From NCBI GenBank assembly GCA_965659665.1, contig CBFHWU010000024.1:24984-88983 (forward strand): a stretch of DNA of 64,000 nt, given 5' to 3'. The notes beneath the pieces are model-generated. The model was not told the origin of the DNA, searched no databases, and saw nothing but the letters and a program-made list of their open reading frames with translations. The DNA is from CBFHWU01 sp965659665 (GTDB lineage Bacteria; Bacteroidota; Bacteroidia; Flavobacteriales; Flavobacteriaceae). The position numbers and the translations under genes are program-made. Each line of letters opens with the position of its first letter. Position 1 is the stretch's first letter. Below, in pieces: positions 45,487 to 53,968 of the stretch.

Positions 45487-46917
45487 CTAGTCGATGATTG
45501 ATACACGTAGTGTGTTAACCATTCCTTTGTTGATTACTGGCATGGCAGCAAGATTGATCAAAGATTCACCAGAGGCAACATATCCTTTTTGTTTGGCGAT
45601 AGAATTTACGTCCTCTACGGTTTCGTCCGTTGAGACATAGCGATCATAATAGTATCCTTTAACTCCCCACAACAGGTTGATTTGAGACAAGATACGTTTA
45701 TTAGAGGTAAAAACAAGAATTGAGGCTGATGGTCGCCAAGCAGAAATTTGATATGCGGTGTATCCACTATTAGTCAGCGTACAAATGGCTTTAGCTTCGA
45801 TTTCGTTTGCCATCACTGCGGCATGATAACAGATCGATTTGGTAATAAATCGATCATTTTTGTTTTGTGGAGGCAATAAATGAGTTTTAATATGCTTAGA
45901 GTTTTCGACACTTACAACGATTTTTCGCATTGTTTTAATCACTTCAACTGGATAATTCCCTACAGATGTTTCACCACTTAGCATTACGGCATCTGCCCCA
46001 TCCATTACAGAGTTAGCGACATCGTTTACCTCTGCACGAGTTGGAGTGAGTCCGTCGATCATGGATTCCATCATTTGAGTAGCAATAATCACAGGAATAC
46101 GGGCCATTTTGGCGTGGAGTACCAATTGTTTTTGAACTAAAGGAACTTCCTCTGCCGGAATTTCAACCCCCAAATCTCCACGAGCAACCATAAGACCATC
46201 ACTTGCAGCCACAATTTCTTTGATGTTTTCTAAAGCTTGAGGCTTTTCAATTTTAGAAATCACAGGAATTTTATATGTGCTGTGTTTAGCGATAAGAGCG
46301 TGGAGCTCATCTAAATCAGCTTTGTTTCGCACAAAAGAAAGAGCAATCCAATCTACTTCTTTTTCGATAGCTAACAGAGCATCTTCAATATCTTTTTTTG
46401 TTAAAGCAGGCAAGGAAACTCCTGTATTGGGAAGATTTACCCCTTTTTTTGATTTTAAAGCTCCTCCCTGAATTACTTTGGTAATAACTTCTTTTTTTCC
46501 ATCACTTGAAACAACCTCAAAAATAAGTTTCCCATCATCTAAAAGGATACGCTCACCGGCAGTAACATCATTAGGAAATTTTTTATAATTCATATAAACT
46601 CGTTCGGCTGTACCCAGAGGTATTTTTTCTGTTGTAAAAACAACTTGATCTCCATCTTTAACAATAACTCCATCTTCCATAACCCCAACACGTAACTTAG
46701 GCCCTTGTAAATCCGCTAAAATGCCAACATTGAAATCAAGTTCTTCGCTGATTTCACGAATCATTTTAATGCGTTCGCTTACATCTTTGTGACTGGCATG
46801 AGAAAAGTTAATACGGAACACATTTACCCCATTAATTATCATTTCTCGAATCGTTTCGGTAGAGGAGCATGCAGGACCTAATGTAGCTACAATTTTTGTT
46901 TTTTTAATTTTTAGCAT
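45487..46917 (-). CDS. pyk: Pyruvate kinase
   Basis: A 476-residue glycolytic enzyme making pyruvate and ATP from phosphoenolpyruvate. Signatures: KIVATLGPACSSTETI, FRINFSHASHKD, ILADLQGPKLRVG, ISKIEKPQALENI with the catalytic Lys region, GLMVARGDLGVEIP, QMMESMIDGLTPTRAEVNDVAN and DGADAVMLSGETSVG. Length normal. It begins 2 bp after the IPExxxVDY stop, so the leftward run fabF, rnc, IPExxxVDY, pyk is one likely transcription unit. Confidence 0.98.
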   Translation of the reverse strand: MLKIKKTKIVATLGPACSSTETIREMIINGVNVFRINFSHASHKDVSERIKMIREISEELDFNVGILADLQGPKLRVGVMEDGVIVKDGDQVVFTTEKIPLGTAERVYMNYKKFPNDVTAGERILLDDGKLIFEVVSSDGKKEVITKVIQGGALKSKKGVNLPNTGVSLPALTKKDIEDALLAIEKEVDWIALSFVRNKADLDELHALIAKHSTYKIPVISKIEKPQALENIKEIVAASDGLMVARGDLGVEIPAEEVPLVQKQLVLHAKMARIPVIIATQMMESMIDGLTPTRAEVNDVANSVMDGADAVMLSGETSVGNYPVEVIKTMRKIVVSVENSKHIKTHLLPPQNKNDRFITKSICYHAAVMANEIEAKAICTLTNSGYTAYQISAWRPSASILVFTSNKRILSQINLLWGVKGYYYDRYVSTDETVEDVNSIAKQKGYVASGESLINLAAMPVINKGMVNTLRVSIID

Positions 46918-46919
46918 TG

Positions 46920-47378
46920 TTAAAATGTTAGTTGGTGTTTGATATTTTGATATCTATCAGGTAGCTCATAACAAGAGATCACTCCTTTAATAGAGGAAAC
47001 TTTAGATAGAATGGAAGAGCTTGAATCTTCTATTTGGTTGAGCGTCAATAAATAATCTACCTGTTCAATCGATTTAAAAAGAGGAACGGTTTTTTCGGTT
47101 TGGTGAAAAAGACTCCAGTCACTTAAGCTTCTATGAGTTATTTTTAGTTGGTTTCCGATTAATCGATAATCATGGAGGGTTTGGTTACATATAAACTCGT
47201 ACAAAACATAACCTGTTGAGGTCTCAGAGGAGTCCAAATCGACATCACTGCGCTTCAAACGAATATTTAACTCACGATTTAAAGAAAAAACCAATAAAAC
47301 ATCACTTATAGCGCTATGAATACAAAGCGTTGTCTGTGGTTCTTCATTGGACTCGAGAAGCAATTTATGTATTGACAT
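46920..47378 (-). CDS. IPExxxVDY family protein
   Basis: A 152-residue small protein placed between rnc and pyk, the usual place for the IPExxxVDY family in Flavobacteriia. The name-giving segment appears in divergent form as LFKSIEQVDYLLTL. The rest (DVLLVFSLNRELNIRLKRSD, then FICNQTLHDYRLIGNQ) fits the family. Function unknown. The assignment leans on gene order as well as sequence. Confidence 0.8.
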   Translation of the reverse strand: MSIHKLLLESNEEPQTTLCIHSAISDVLLVFSLNRELNIRLKRSDVDLDSSETSTGYVLYEFICNQTLHDYRLIGNQLKITHRSLSDWSLFHQTEKTVPLFKSIEQVDYLLTLNQIEDSSSSILSKVSSIKGVISCYELPDRYQNIKHQLTF

Positions 47379-47442
47379 TTAAAAAACAAAGATACAATTC
47401 CGTGAATACAAATGATAATGATTCAGAAACCATTATATTAAC

Positions 47443-48192
47443 TTAATAGTTGAATTTAACGTCTTTAATTTTATCTTGAAAATAATAATAACCTCTTTTT
47501 GAAACATTTTCAACAGATTTCTTTTTGTTTGAAGCTTTTGCAACGGCAATTCTTTTTTTATCCACATAGAGTTCAGTACGATAATAGCGAACATCGTTTA
47601 ACCCTTGTTCTTCGTTGACGACAAAGTTGTGCTGAATCTGATGTTTTTGAAACCAGTTTACTAATAGACCTTTGTAACTCAAGATTTTACCTTCTAATTT
47701 TTCCAAATCAACAAAAGGATCAATTACATGACCTTTAACAAAAGCCACACAAGAAAGATAGCCCATGTCTACAAATATTGCACCGACAAGAGCTTCAAGT
47801 AGATTTCCATGAATGTCATCTCCATATCTGTCTTTTGCAACTTTTGAACGAAGCAAGGGATATAATTGAAGTGCTCGTCCGACATTATTTAAAAAATCTC
47901 TTCTCACAATTTTTGATCGCATTAAAGTGAGTTTTCCTTCGTTCTCTTCAGGAAGCTCATGATATAAAAATTCCGCGATAATACTGCCTAAAATGGCATC
48001 TCCTAAAAACTCTAAACGCTCGTAATTTACTTTTTTCCCAAAAGCATCTCTCATTTCCAATGAACGGTGGGTAAATACGCGTTCATATAAAGAAATATTT
48101 TTGGGGCGAAAACCAATGATTTTTGATACTGCCAAAAAAAAAGGCTCCTGTTTTTTTGAGGAACCTGTAAATATTTTTTTGAAAAGCGTCAT
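47443..48192 (-). CDS. rnc: Ribonuclease III
   Basis: A 249-residue double-strand-specific endoribonuclease. The family signature is YERLEFLGDAILGSIIAEFL, with the second catalytic cluster in GNLLEALVGAIFVDMGY. A C-terminal dsRNA-binding domain begins near YKGLLVNWFQKH. The ATG at 48192 lies 11 bp after the fabF stop and is preferred over a start at 48231 inside fabF. Confidence 0.95.
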   Translation of the reverse strand: MTLFKKIFTGSSKKQEPFFLAVSKIIGFRPKNISLYERVFTHRSLEMRDAFGKKVNYERLEFLGDAILGSIIAEFLYHELPEENEGKLTLMRSKIVRRDFLNNVGRALQLYPLLRSKVAKDRYGDDIHGNLLEALVGAIFVDMGYLSCVAFVKGHVIDPFVDLEKLEGKILSYKGLLVNWFQKHQIQHNFVVNEEQGLNDVRYYRTELYVDKKRIAVAKASNKKKSVENVSKRGYYYFQDKIKDVKFNY

Positions 48193-48203
48193 AGATAATA
48201 AGG

Positions 48204-49454
48204 TCACTCCATTTTTTTTATTAAAACACAAGCATTATGACCTCCAAATCCAAAAGTATTACTCAGCGCTACTCGAACGTCTCTTTTTTGGGAAGTATTA
48301 AAAGTGAAATTTATATTTTGATCGATCGATTCATCGTTAGTGGAATGATTTATGGTGGGAGGAATTTCGCTATGAACAATGGATAAAATAGACGCAATGG
48401 CTTCAACGGCCCCTGCAGCACCTAATAGATGTCCAGTCATTGACTTAGTCGAGTTGATGTTCATCGAGTATAAATGCGCTCCAAAAACTTTCTTTAGGGC
48501 AGTGGATTCGGCAACATCACCAAGGGGTGTTGATGTTCCGTGCATATTGACTGCATCAACATCTTTAGGTTCAAGACCTGCATCCCTCAAAGTGTTTTGC
48601 ATTACTTTTATCGCACCTATACCTTCAGGATGCGGGGCAGTCATATGATAGGCATCAGCTGAAAGGCCACCTCCTCCAATTTCGGCATAAATCGTAGCAC
48701 CTCTGGCTTGAGCATGATCAAGAGATTCTAATATTAAGGCCCCTGCACCTTCTCCCAAAACAAATCCGTCACGTTCTTTATCAAAAGGTCGTGAAGCTGT
48801 TTGAGGGTCATCGTTTCTTGTCGACAACGCATGTAAGGCATTGAATCCACCTATTCCAGCTTTGGTTACTCCGGCCTCAGATCCGCCTGTAACCATCACG
48901 TCGGCGTATCCCAAACGAATATAGTTTAAGGCGTCTATGATCGCATTAGCAGACGATGCACATGCGGAAACAGTAGCAAAATTTGGCCCTCTAAATCCGT
49001 GTTTGATGGAGATCATTCCAGGAGCAATGTCAGCAATCATCTTCGGAATAAAAAAAGGGTTGAAACGAGGCGTTCCATTTCCTTGACCAAAATTAAGCAC
49101 TTCGTTTTGAAAAGTTTCGAGTCCTCCAATACCAGCGCCCCAAATTACTCCTACGCGGTCAAGATCTAAATTTTTTAAATCCAGTTGAGCATCTGTAATT
49201 GCTTCATCAGAGGCAACAACCGCATACTGGGCAAACCGATCCATTTTTCGGGACTCTTTTCGATCAAAATAATCAAGGGCATTAAACCCTTTGAGCTCGC
49301 AGGCAAATTGGGTCTTAAATTTGCTAGCGTCAAAGTAAGTAATGGGCTTTGCTCCACTTTTCCCGCGCACAAGTCCTTCCCAATATTCAGGAACAGAGTT
49401 TCCAATAGGGGTTAGAGCGCCTATACCAGTTACGACAACGCGCTTCTTATTCAT
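48204..49454 (-). CDS. fabF: 3-oxoacyl-[acyl-carrier-protein] synthase II
   Basis: A 416-residue condensing enzyme elongating fatty acids on ACP. The nucleophile is in VSACASSANAIID, the two histidines in NMHGTSTPLGDVAE and KSMTGHLLGAAGAVE, and the glycine-rich end in NTFGFGGHNACVLIKK. It follows acpP by 9 bp on the same strand, the standard acpP-fabF-rnc order of Bacteroidota. Confidence 0.98.
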   Translation of the reverse strand: MNKKRVVVTGIGALTPIGNSVPEYWEGLVRGKSGAKPITYFDASKFKTQFACELKGFNALDYFDRKESRKMDRFAQYAVVASDEAITDAQLDLKNLDLDRVGVIWGAGIGGLETFQNEVLNFGQGNGTPRFNPFFIPKMIADIAPGMISIKHGFRGPNFATVSACASSANAIIDALNYIRLGYADVMVTGGSEAGVTKAGIGGFNALHALSTRNDDPQTASRPFDKERDGFVLGEGAGALILESLDHAQARGATIYAEIGGGGLSADAYHMTAPHPEGIGAIKVMQNTLRDAGLEPKDVDAVNMHGTSTPLGDVAESTALKKVFGAHLYSMNINSTKSMTGHLLGAAGAVEAIASILSIVHSEIPPTINHSTNDESIDQNINFTFNTSQKRDVRVALSNTFGFGGHNACVLIKKME

Positions 49455-49463
49455 AAGAAAAAG

Positions 49464-49697
49464 TTATTTGCTGCTTTCGATGTACTGTATAGCCTGACCA
49501 ACAGTTGCAATATTTTCTGCTTGATCGTCAGGAATTTGGATATCAAACTCTTTTTCAAACTCCATAATAAGTTCTACAGTATCCAATGAGTCTGCGCCTA
49601 AATCATTAGTAAAACTAGCTTCTCCGACAACTTCATTTTCGTCGACTCCTAATTTATCTACTATGATGGCTTTTACACGTGATGCAATATCAGACAT
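49464..49697 (-). CDS. acpP: Acyl carrier protein
   Basis: A 77-residue acidic protein beginning MSDIASRVKAIIVDKLGVDE. The phosphopantetheine attachment site is S37 in LGADSLDTVELIME. Length is standard. I chose the ATG at 49697; the upstream frame has only a non-homologous 10-residue extension. First gene of the acpP-fabF-rnc-IPExxxVDY-pyk run, divergent from purN. Confidence 0.97.
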   Translation of the reverse strand: MSDIASRVKAIIVDKLGVDENEVVGEASFTNDLGADSLDTVELIMEFEKEFDIQIPDDQAENIATVGQAIQYIESSK

Positions 49698-49724
49698 AAG
49701 ATTATATTTATAATTAGCTTGGCA

Positions 49725-49732
49725 CAAAAGTA
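49725..49732 (-). promoter_or_regulatory. -7 element of acpP promoter
   Basis: TACTTTTG on the minus strand fits TAnnTTTG, 27 bases before the acpP ATG. A TTG lies 23 bp upstream (complement of 49756-49758), slightly far. Confidence 0.45.
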
Positions 49733-49828
49733 TAAAAAACTTTATGAGTCTACATCAAAACCATAAAAAACTTAGCAGACTTTAAGGAGATGTTTTTTAT
49801 AAAAACCAATTATACAGATACAAAGTGT

Positions 49829-49836
49829 TATTTTTG
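49829..49836 (+). promoter_or_regulatory. -7 element of purN promoter
   Basis: TATTTTTG fits TAnnTTTG and ends 8 bases before the first purN ATG at 49845. Confidence 0.5.
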
Positions 49837-49844
49837 CGATACAA

Positions 49845-50426
49845 ATGATGTCTAACTCCAAAAAAAAAATAGTTCTTTTTGCATCTGGATCAGGTTCTAA
49901 TGCAGAAAACATCGTACAATATTTTGCTCCTTTAAATAATATAACTATATCGGTATTATATTGTAATGTAGCCCATGCTGTTGTGATCAAGCGGATGAAA
50001 CGTTTAGGAATTCCTACAGAAATCATAACCAAACACTCTTTACATCACTCTAACAACCTTCTCCGAAAACTAAAAGAATTAAAACCCGATCTAATTGTAC
50101 TAGCGGGTTTTCTATGGAAAATACCTTTACCTATTGTATCATCGTTTACAAATAAAATCATTAATATTCATCCATCATTGTTACCAAAATATGGGGGAAA
50201 AGGAATGTATGGACAAAAGGTCCATGAAGCGGTGATCAGATCTAAAGAAAATAAAAGTGGAATAACAATTCATTATGTAAATGAAGATTATGATAAAGGA
50301 GCGATTATTTTTCAAAAAGAAACAGTTGTTTCGTCTAATGATACCCCAGAGACACTAGCCGATAAGATTCATGAATTGGAATTCAAATATTTTCCAACAA
50401 CAATCCATCAATTACTTTCCTCATGA
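49845..50426 (+). CDS. purN: Phosphoribosylglycinamide formyltransferase
   Basis: A 193-residue enzyme of purine synthesis transferring a formyl group from 10-formyl-THF to GAR. Signatures: IVLFASGSGSNAENIVQYF, LAGFLWKIPLPIVSSF, NIHPSLLPKYGGKGMYG and GITIHYVNEDYDKGAIIFQ. Two ATGs (49845, 49848) are adjacent and either may be used. The stop overlaps the rnhA start as ATGA. It heads a rightward run of four overlapping or closely spaced genes. Confidence 0.95.
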   Translation: MMSNSKKKIVLFASGSGSNAENIVQYFAPLNNITISVLYCNVAHAVVIKRMKRLGIPTEIITKHSLHHSNNLLRKLKELKPDLIVLAGFLWKIPLPIVSSFTNKIINIHPSLLPKYGGKGMYGQKVHEAVIRSKENKSGITIHYVNEDYDKGAIIFQKETVVSSNDTPETLADKIHELEFKYFPTTIHQLLSS

Positions 50427-50896
50427 ATCAAGTACATTTGTATACTGATGGAGCTGCTAGTGGAAATCCAGGCCCGGGGGGTTATGGGGTTCTTTTGGAG
50501 TGGGTTGGAACAACCCATACGAAAGAATTTTCTCAAGGGTTTCGTTATACAACAAATAACCGAATGGAGTTGTTGGCTGTTATTGAAGGGCTTAAAGTGT
50601 TGAAAAAAGCACCTTTACAAGTAACCGTATTTACGGATTCAAAATATGTTTGCGATTCGGTGGAAAAAAAGTGGGTGTTTAATTGGGAAAATAAACAATT
50701 TAAAAGTAGAAAAAACGCTGATTTATGGAAGTTTTTTTTAGTAGAATACCGCAAACATGATGTTTCAGTAAAATGGATTAAGGGACATAATCAACACCCC
50801 CAAAATGAACGCTGCGATCAGCTAGCAGTAAAATCATATAAAGAACAAGAATTATTAATAGATCAAGAATTTGAAAATCAACTAAAACATGAATAA
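50423..50896 (+). CDS. rnhA: Ribonuclease HI
   Basis: A 157-residue enzyme cutting RNA in RNA-DNA hybrids. The catalytic residues appear in LYTDGAASGNPGPGG (Asp), TNNRMELLAVIEGL (Glu), VFTDSKYVCDSV (Asp) and NERCDQLAVK (Asp), with the flexible-loop motif WIKGHNQHPQNE. The start overlaps purN by 4 bp and the end overlaps the PfkB-family gene by 8 bp. Confidence 0.95.
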   Translation: MNQVHLYTDGAASGNPGPGGYGVLLEWVGTTHTKEFSQGFRYTTNNRMELLAVIEGLKVLKKAPLQVTVFTDSKYVCDSVEKKWVFNWENKQFKSRKNADLWKFFLVEYRKHDVSVKWIKGHNQHPQNERCDQLAVKSYKEQELLIDQEFENQLKHE

Positions 50897-51809
50897 CAAT
50901 TTGCTTATTGTGGGCACAGTAGCCTTTGATGATATAGAAGCACCTTCAGGCGAAAGCGGAAAGGTTTTAGGTGGGGCAGCCACTTACATTGGATTAGCAG
51001 CGTCACAATTGAATGTACCTTCTGCAATTGTTTCTGTTGTAGGGAGCGATTTTCCACAGAGATATCTCGATCTTTTCAAGAGTAAGAACATCAACATAGA
51101 CGGCCTTAAGCTGGATAAAGAAGGAAAAACATTTTATTGGAAGGGGCGTTACCACAAGAACCTTAACAAGCGAGACACCCTTGACACTCAATTAAATGTG
51201 TTGGAATCGTTTCAGCCCAAAGTTCCAGAATCATTTCAAGAGGCATCAGTTGTTATGCTAGGAAATTTGCACCCTATGGTACAAAACAGAGTGATTGATC
51301 AATTAGCGGAGGGGCCTAAAACGATTTTGTTAGATACCATGAATTTTTGGATGGACCATGAATTAGAGGAACTGATAAAAGTAATTGAACGCGTCCAAAT
51401 CATTACGATTAACGATGAAGAGGCGTATCAGCTTACAGCAGCGACAACTTTAGTTGATGCAGCAAGAAGGATTCATAAAATGGGACCGGAATATGTAGTA
51501 ATAAAAAAAGGAGAACATGGAGCGTTATTGTTCAGTAATGATTATTGTTTTTTTGCTCCGGCTCTACCAATGGATAATGTTATTGACCCAACAGGAGCGG
51601 GGGATAGCTTTGCAGGGGGACTGGCAGGATATTTGGCTCAACAGGGTCATGTGAATATGGAAACGGTTAAGTCAGGAATAATTTGCGGGTCTGCACTGGC
51701 CTCTTTTTGTGTAACAGCTTTTGGAACACGAGCGCTTAAAAACATAACAAAGGATGGTTTTCAGGATCGTTTAGAGACATTCAAAAAACTCACAACCTAC
51801 TCGCTTTAG
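50889..51809 (+). CDS. PfkB family carbohydrate/nucleoside kinase
   Basis: A 306-residue ribokinase-fold kinase. It opens NNLLIVGTVAFDDIEAPSGE with the substrate-side glycine pair VLGGAATYIGLAA, and carries the PfkB signature VIDPTGAGDSFAGGLAGYLA with the catalytic Asp. Substrate unknown; the setting among purine genes hints at a nucleoside or phosphosugar. 24 bp before the amidophosphoribosyltransferase homologue. Confidence 0.9.
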   Translation: MNNNLLIVGTVAFDDIEAPSGESGKVLGGAATYIGLAASQLNVPSAIVSVVGSDFPQRYLDLFKSKNINIDGLKLDKEGKTFYWKGRYHKNLNKRDTLDTQLNVLESFQPKVPESFQEASVVMLGNLHPMVQNRVIDQLAEGPKTILLDTMNFWMDHELEELIKVIERVQIITINDEEAYQLTAATTLVDAARRIHKMGPEYVVIKKGEHGALLFSNDYCFFAPALPMDNVIDPTGAGDSFAGGLAGYLAQQGHVNMETVKSGIICGSALASFCVTAFGTRALKNITKDGFQDRLETFKKLTTYSL

Positions 51810-51832
51810 ATATTTTTAATTAATTTTGACCA

Positions 51833-53728
51833 ATGAGTGACGCGATCAAACACGAATGCGGGATTGCTTTAGTAAGGCTCCTCAAACCCTTGCAATTTTA
51901 CAAAGACAAATACGGTAGTAGCTTCTACGGAATTCAGAAAATGTATTTGATGATGGAAAAGCAACACAATCGAGGACAAGACGGAGCGGGATTTGCCAGC
52001 ATAAAACTTAATATGGAGCCGGGCAGTCGCTTTATGAGTCGTGTACGATCATCACAACCACAGCCTATTCAAGACATTTTTTCAAAAATAAATGAACGAA
52101 TTAATGGAGTTCTTGAGGAGATAGATGACCTACCTAACACAGATAAAAAAATAAAAGAGATATTTCCATATGTTGGAGAAGTCATGATGGGCCATGTTCG
52201 TTATGGAACCTTTGGCAAAAACGGAATAGAAAGTGTTCACCCTTTTTTACGACAAAACAATTGGATGCATCGCAACCTTATTGTTGCAGGAAATTTTAAT
52301 TTAACAAATGTAAATGAACTTTTTAACAACCTTATACAATTAGGACAGCATCCCAAAGAAAAGGCAGATACAATCACGATAATGGAAAAAATCGGACACT
52401 TTTTAGATGATGAAGTAGCTAAACTGTACAAGAAGTTGAAAAATTTGGGGGTCAGTAAATCAGATGCTTCTCCGATAATAGCCGAGAAACTAAATTTAAC
52501 AAAAATTTTACGAAAAGCGTCCAAAAACTGGGACGGAGGGTATGTAATTTCTGGAATGTTGGGTCACGGAGACGCATTTGTATTAAGAGATCCTTCAGGG
52601 ATTCGCCCGGCGTATTATTTCCAAAATGATGAAGTTTTTGTTGCGGCTTCAGAACGGCCAGTCATTCAAACGGTTTTTAACACATCATATGACGAGATTA
52701 AAGAACTTGATCCAGGAGCAGGAATCATTATCAAAAAAAGTGGTCTGGTGAAAGTGAGTCAAATCTTAAAACCGTTAGAGCGAAAGTCCTGTTCGTTTGA
52801 GCGGATCTATTTTTCGAGAGGAAGTGACGCTGAGATTTATAAGGAGCGCAAAATGTTAGGAAGCGTATTGTTCCCTAGAGTTTATGAAGCAATCGGAGGG
52901 GACCTTACAAACACCGTTTTTTCATATATTCCGAATACTGCCGAAACCTCCTATTATGGATTAGTCCATCGCGCACAAAAATTTCTTAAGGAACAAGCAC
53001 AAGAACAAATTCTTAAAGAGAAAAACCTCTCTCCAGAACAACTCGCTGTTATTTTAAAACCCAGTATCCGAACAGAGAAAGCAGTAATTAAGGATGCAAA
53101 ACTTAGGACATTTATTACCGAGGATAGCAGCCGTGACGACCTCGTTGCCCACGTGTATGATATTACTTATCAATCGGTAAAGCCTTCTGACAACCTCGTT
53201 GTCATTGATGATAGTATTGTTCGCGGAACAACCCTTAAAAAAAGCATTTTGAAAATGTTAGATCGTTTGAAGCCCAAAAAAATTATTGTGGTATCAAGCG
53301 CACCGCAGATTCGTTATCCTGATTGTTATGGGATTGATATGGCAAAATTAGAGGGACTTATTGCTTTTAGAGCGATGTTATCATTGTTAAAAGACCAAGG
53401 TTTAGAAGGGGAGATAGAAAAGGTATATAAAGAGGCTAAAACAGAATTGTTAAAAAAAGATGAAGACATGACCAATGTTGTCCAGCAACTTTATGATCAC
53501 TTTACCCAAAAACAAATTTCAAGTAAAATTTCAGAAATGCTCAGCGCAGAGGTTGAGCATTCTAATGTAGAAATTATATTTAATACAATTGAAAATCTTC
53601 ACTTATCCTGTCCTAAAAATTTAGGGGACTGGTATTTTTCTGGGAATTACCCAACATTTGGGGGAAATCGCGTAGTTAATAGGTCATTTGTCAATTTTTA
53701 TGAGGGAAAGAACCACCGAGCGTATTAA
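51833..53728 (+). CDS. Amidophosphoribosyltransferase homologue, long Bacteroidota type
   Basis: A 631-residue protein with an N-terminal class II glutamine amidotransferase domain and a phosphoribosyltransferase domain. The expected nucleophile Cys is at position 9 (KHECGIALVRL), so eight residues must be removed for N-terminal catalysis. KQHNRGQDGAGFASI and VMMGHVRYGTFGKNG follow. The PRPP-binding motif is VVIDDSIVRGTTLKK. It is about 130 residues longer than typical PurF (around 500), with an extended C-terminal tail. Probably makes phosphoribosylamine or acts in a related pathway; I leave the symbol blank because a classical purF may exist elsewhere. Confidence 0.85.
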   Translation: MSDAIKHECGIALVRLLKPLQFYKDKYGSSFYGIQKMYLMMEKQHNRGQDGAGFASIKLNMEPGSRFMSRVRSSQPQPIQDIFSKINERINGVLEEIDDLPNTDKKIKEIFPYVGEVMMGHVRYGTFGKNGIESVHPFLRQNNWMHRNLIVAGNFNLTNVNELFNNLIQLGQHPKEKADTITIMEKIGHFLDDEVAKLYKKLKNLGVSKSDASPIIAEKLNLTKILRKASKNWDGGYVISGMLGHGDAFVLRDPSGIRPAYYFQNDEVFVAASERPVIQTVFNTSYDEIKELDPGAGIIIKKSGLVKVSQILKPLERKSCSFERIYFSRGSDAEIYKERKMLGSVLFPRVYEAIGGDLTNTVFSYIPNTAETSYYGLVHRAQKFLKEQAQEQILKEKNLSPEQLAVILKPSIRTEKAVIKDAKLRTFITEDSSRDDLVAHVYDITYQSVKPSDNLVVIDDSIVRGTTLKKSILKMLDRLKPKKIIVVSSAPQIRYPDCYGIDMAKLEGLIAFRAMLSLLKDQGLEGEIEKVYKEAKTELLKKDEDMTNVVQQLYDHFTQKQISSKISEMLSAEVEHSNVEIIFNTIENLHLSCPKNLGDWYFSGNYPTFGGNRVVNRSFVNFYEGKNHRAY

Positions 53729-53730
53729 AA

Positions 53731-53754
53731 AAACGTAAGAAAAACCTTACGTTT
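53731..53754 (+). terminator. Hairpin downstream of the amidophosphoribosyltransferase gene
   Basis: AAACGTAAG (53731-53739) and CTTACGTTT (53746-53754) form a perfect 9-bp stem with a 6-nt loop, 3 bp after the stop codon. The following TGTGTATTTT is only moderately T-rich, so it may end transcription or simply cap the mRNA. Confidence 0.5.
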
Positions 53755-53792
53755 GTGTATTTTGACAAAAAAATTTGAAGTTTTATCGATTT

Positions 53793-53901
53793 TGGCTTTG
53801 AAAACTTACCAGCGGTCGTATATTAGCAAAGCCATAGCATAAGTAGGTTAAGTTCATGGTAAGATTTGGGGCAAAAAAGGAGGATTCTTTCCTCCTTTTT
53901 T
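53793..53901 (+). ncRNA. Candidate structured small RNA with terminator
   Basis: About 110 nt between two convergent genes, ending in a strong terminator. Two interleaved perfect pairings exist: TGGCTTTG (53793-53800) with CAAAGCCA (53827-53834), and CTTACCA (53805-53811) with TGGTAAG (53857-53863). Alternatively a rod closes from G53795 to C53872 (15 pairs, one bulge, one A.A mismatch) around an open 45-nt centre, a shape like 6S RNA. TTG at 53762 and TATCGATT at 53784, 19 bp apart, could be the promoter. No protein frame fits. It could instead be a 3' UTR. Confidence 0.45.
53873..53901 (+). terminator. Rho-independent terminator of candidate ncRNA
   Basis: AAAAAAGGAGG and CCTCCTTTTTT form a perfect 11-bp stem with loop ATTCTTT and a T tract; it could also work on the opposite strand. 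Confidence 0.75.
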
Positions 53902-53918
53902 ATTTAAATAAAGCAAAA

Positions 53919-53948
53919 AAAAAACGCAGATTTTATACTGCGTTTTTT
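53919..53948. terminator. Bidirectional terminator downstream of sodB
   Basis: AAAAAACGCAG and CTGCGTTTTTT form a perfect 11-bp stem with an 8-nt loop, 20 bp beyond the sodB stop. A-tracts on one side and T-tracts on the other suit termination from both directions. Confidence 0.75.
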
Positions 53949-53968
53949 TGTGTAATTAACTCCTCTAT

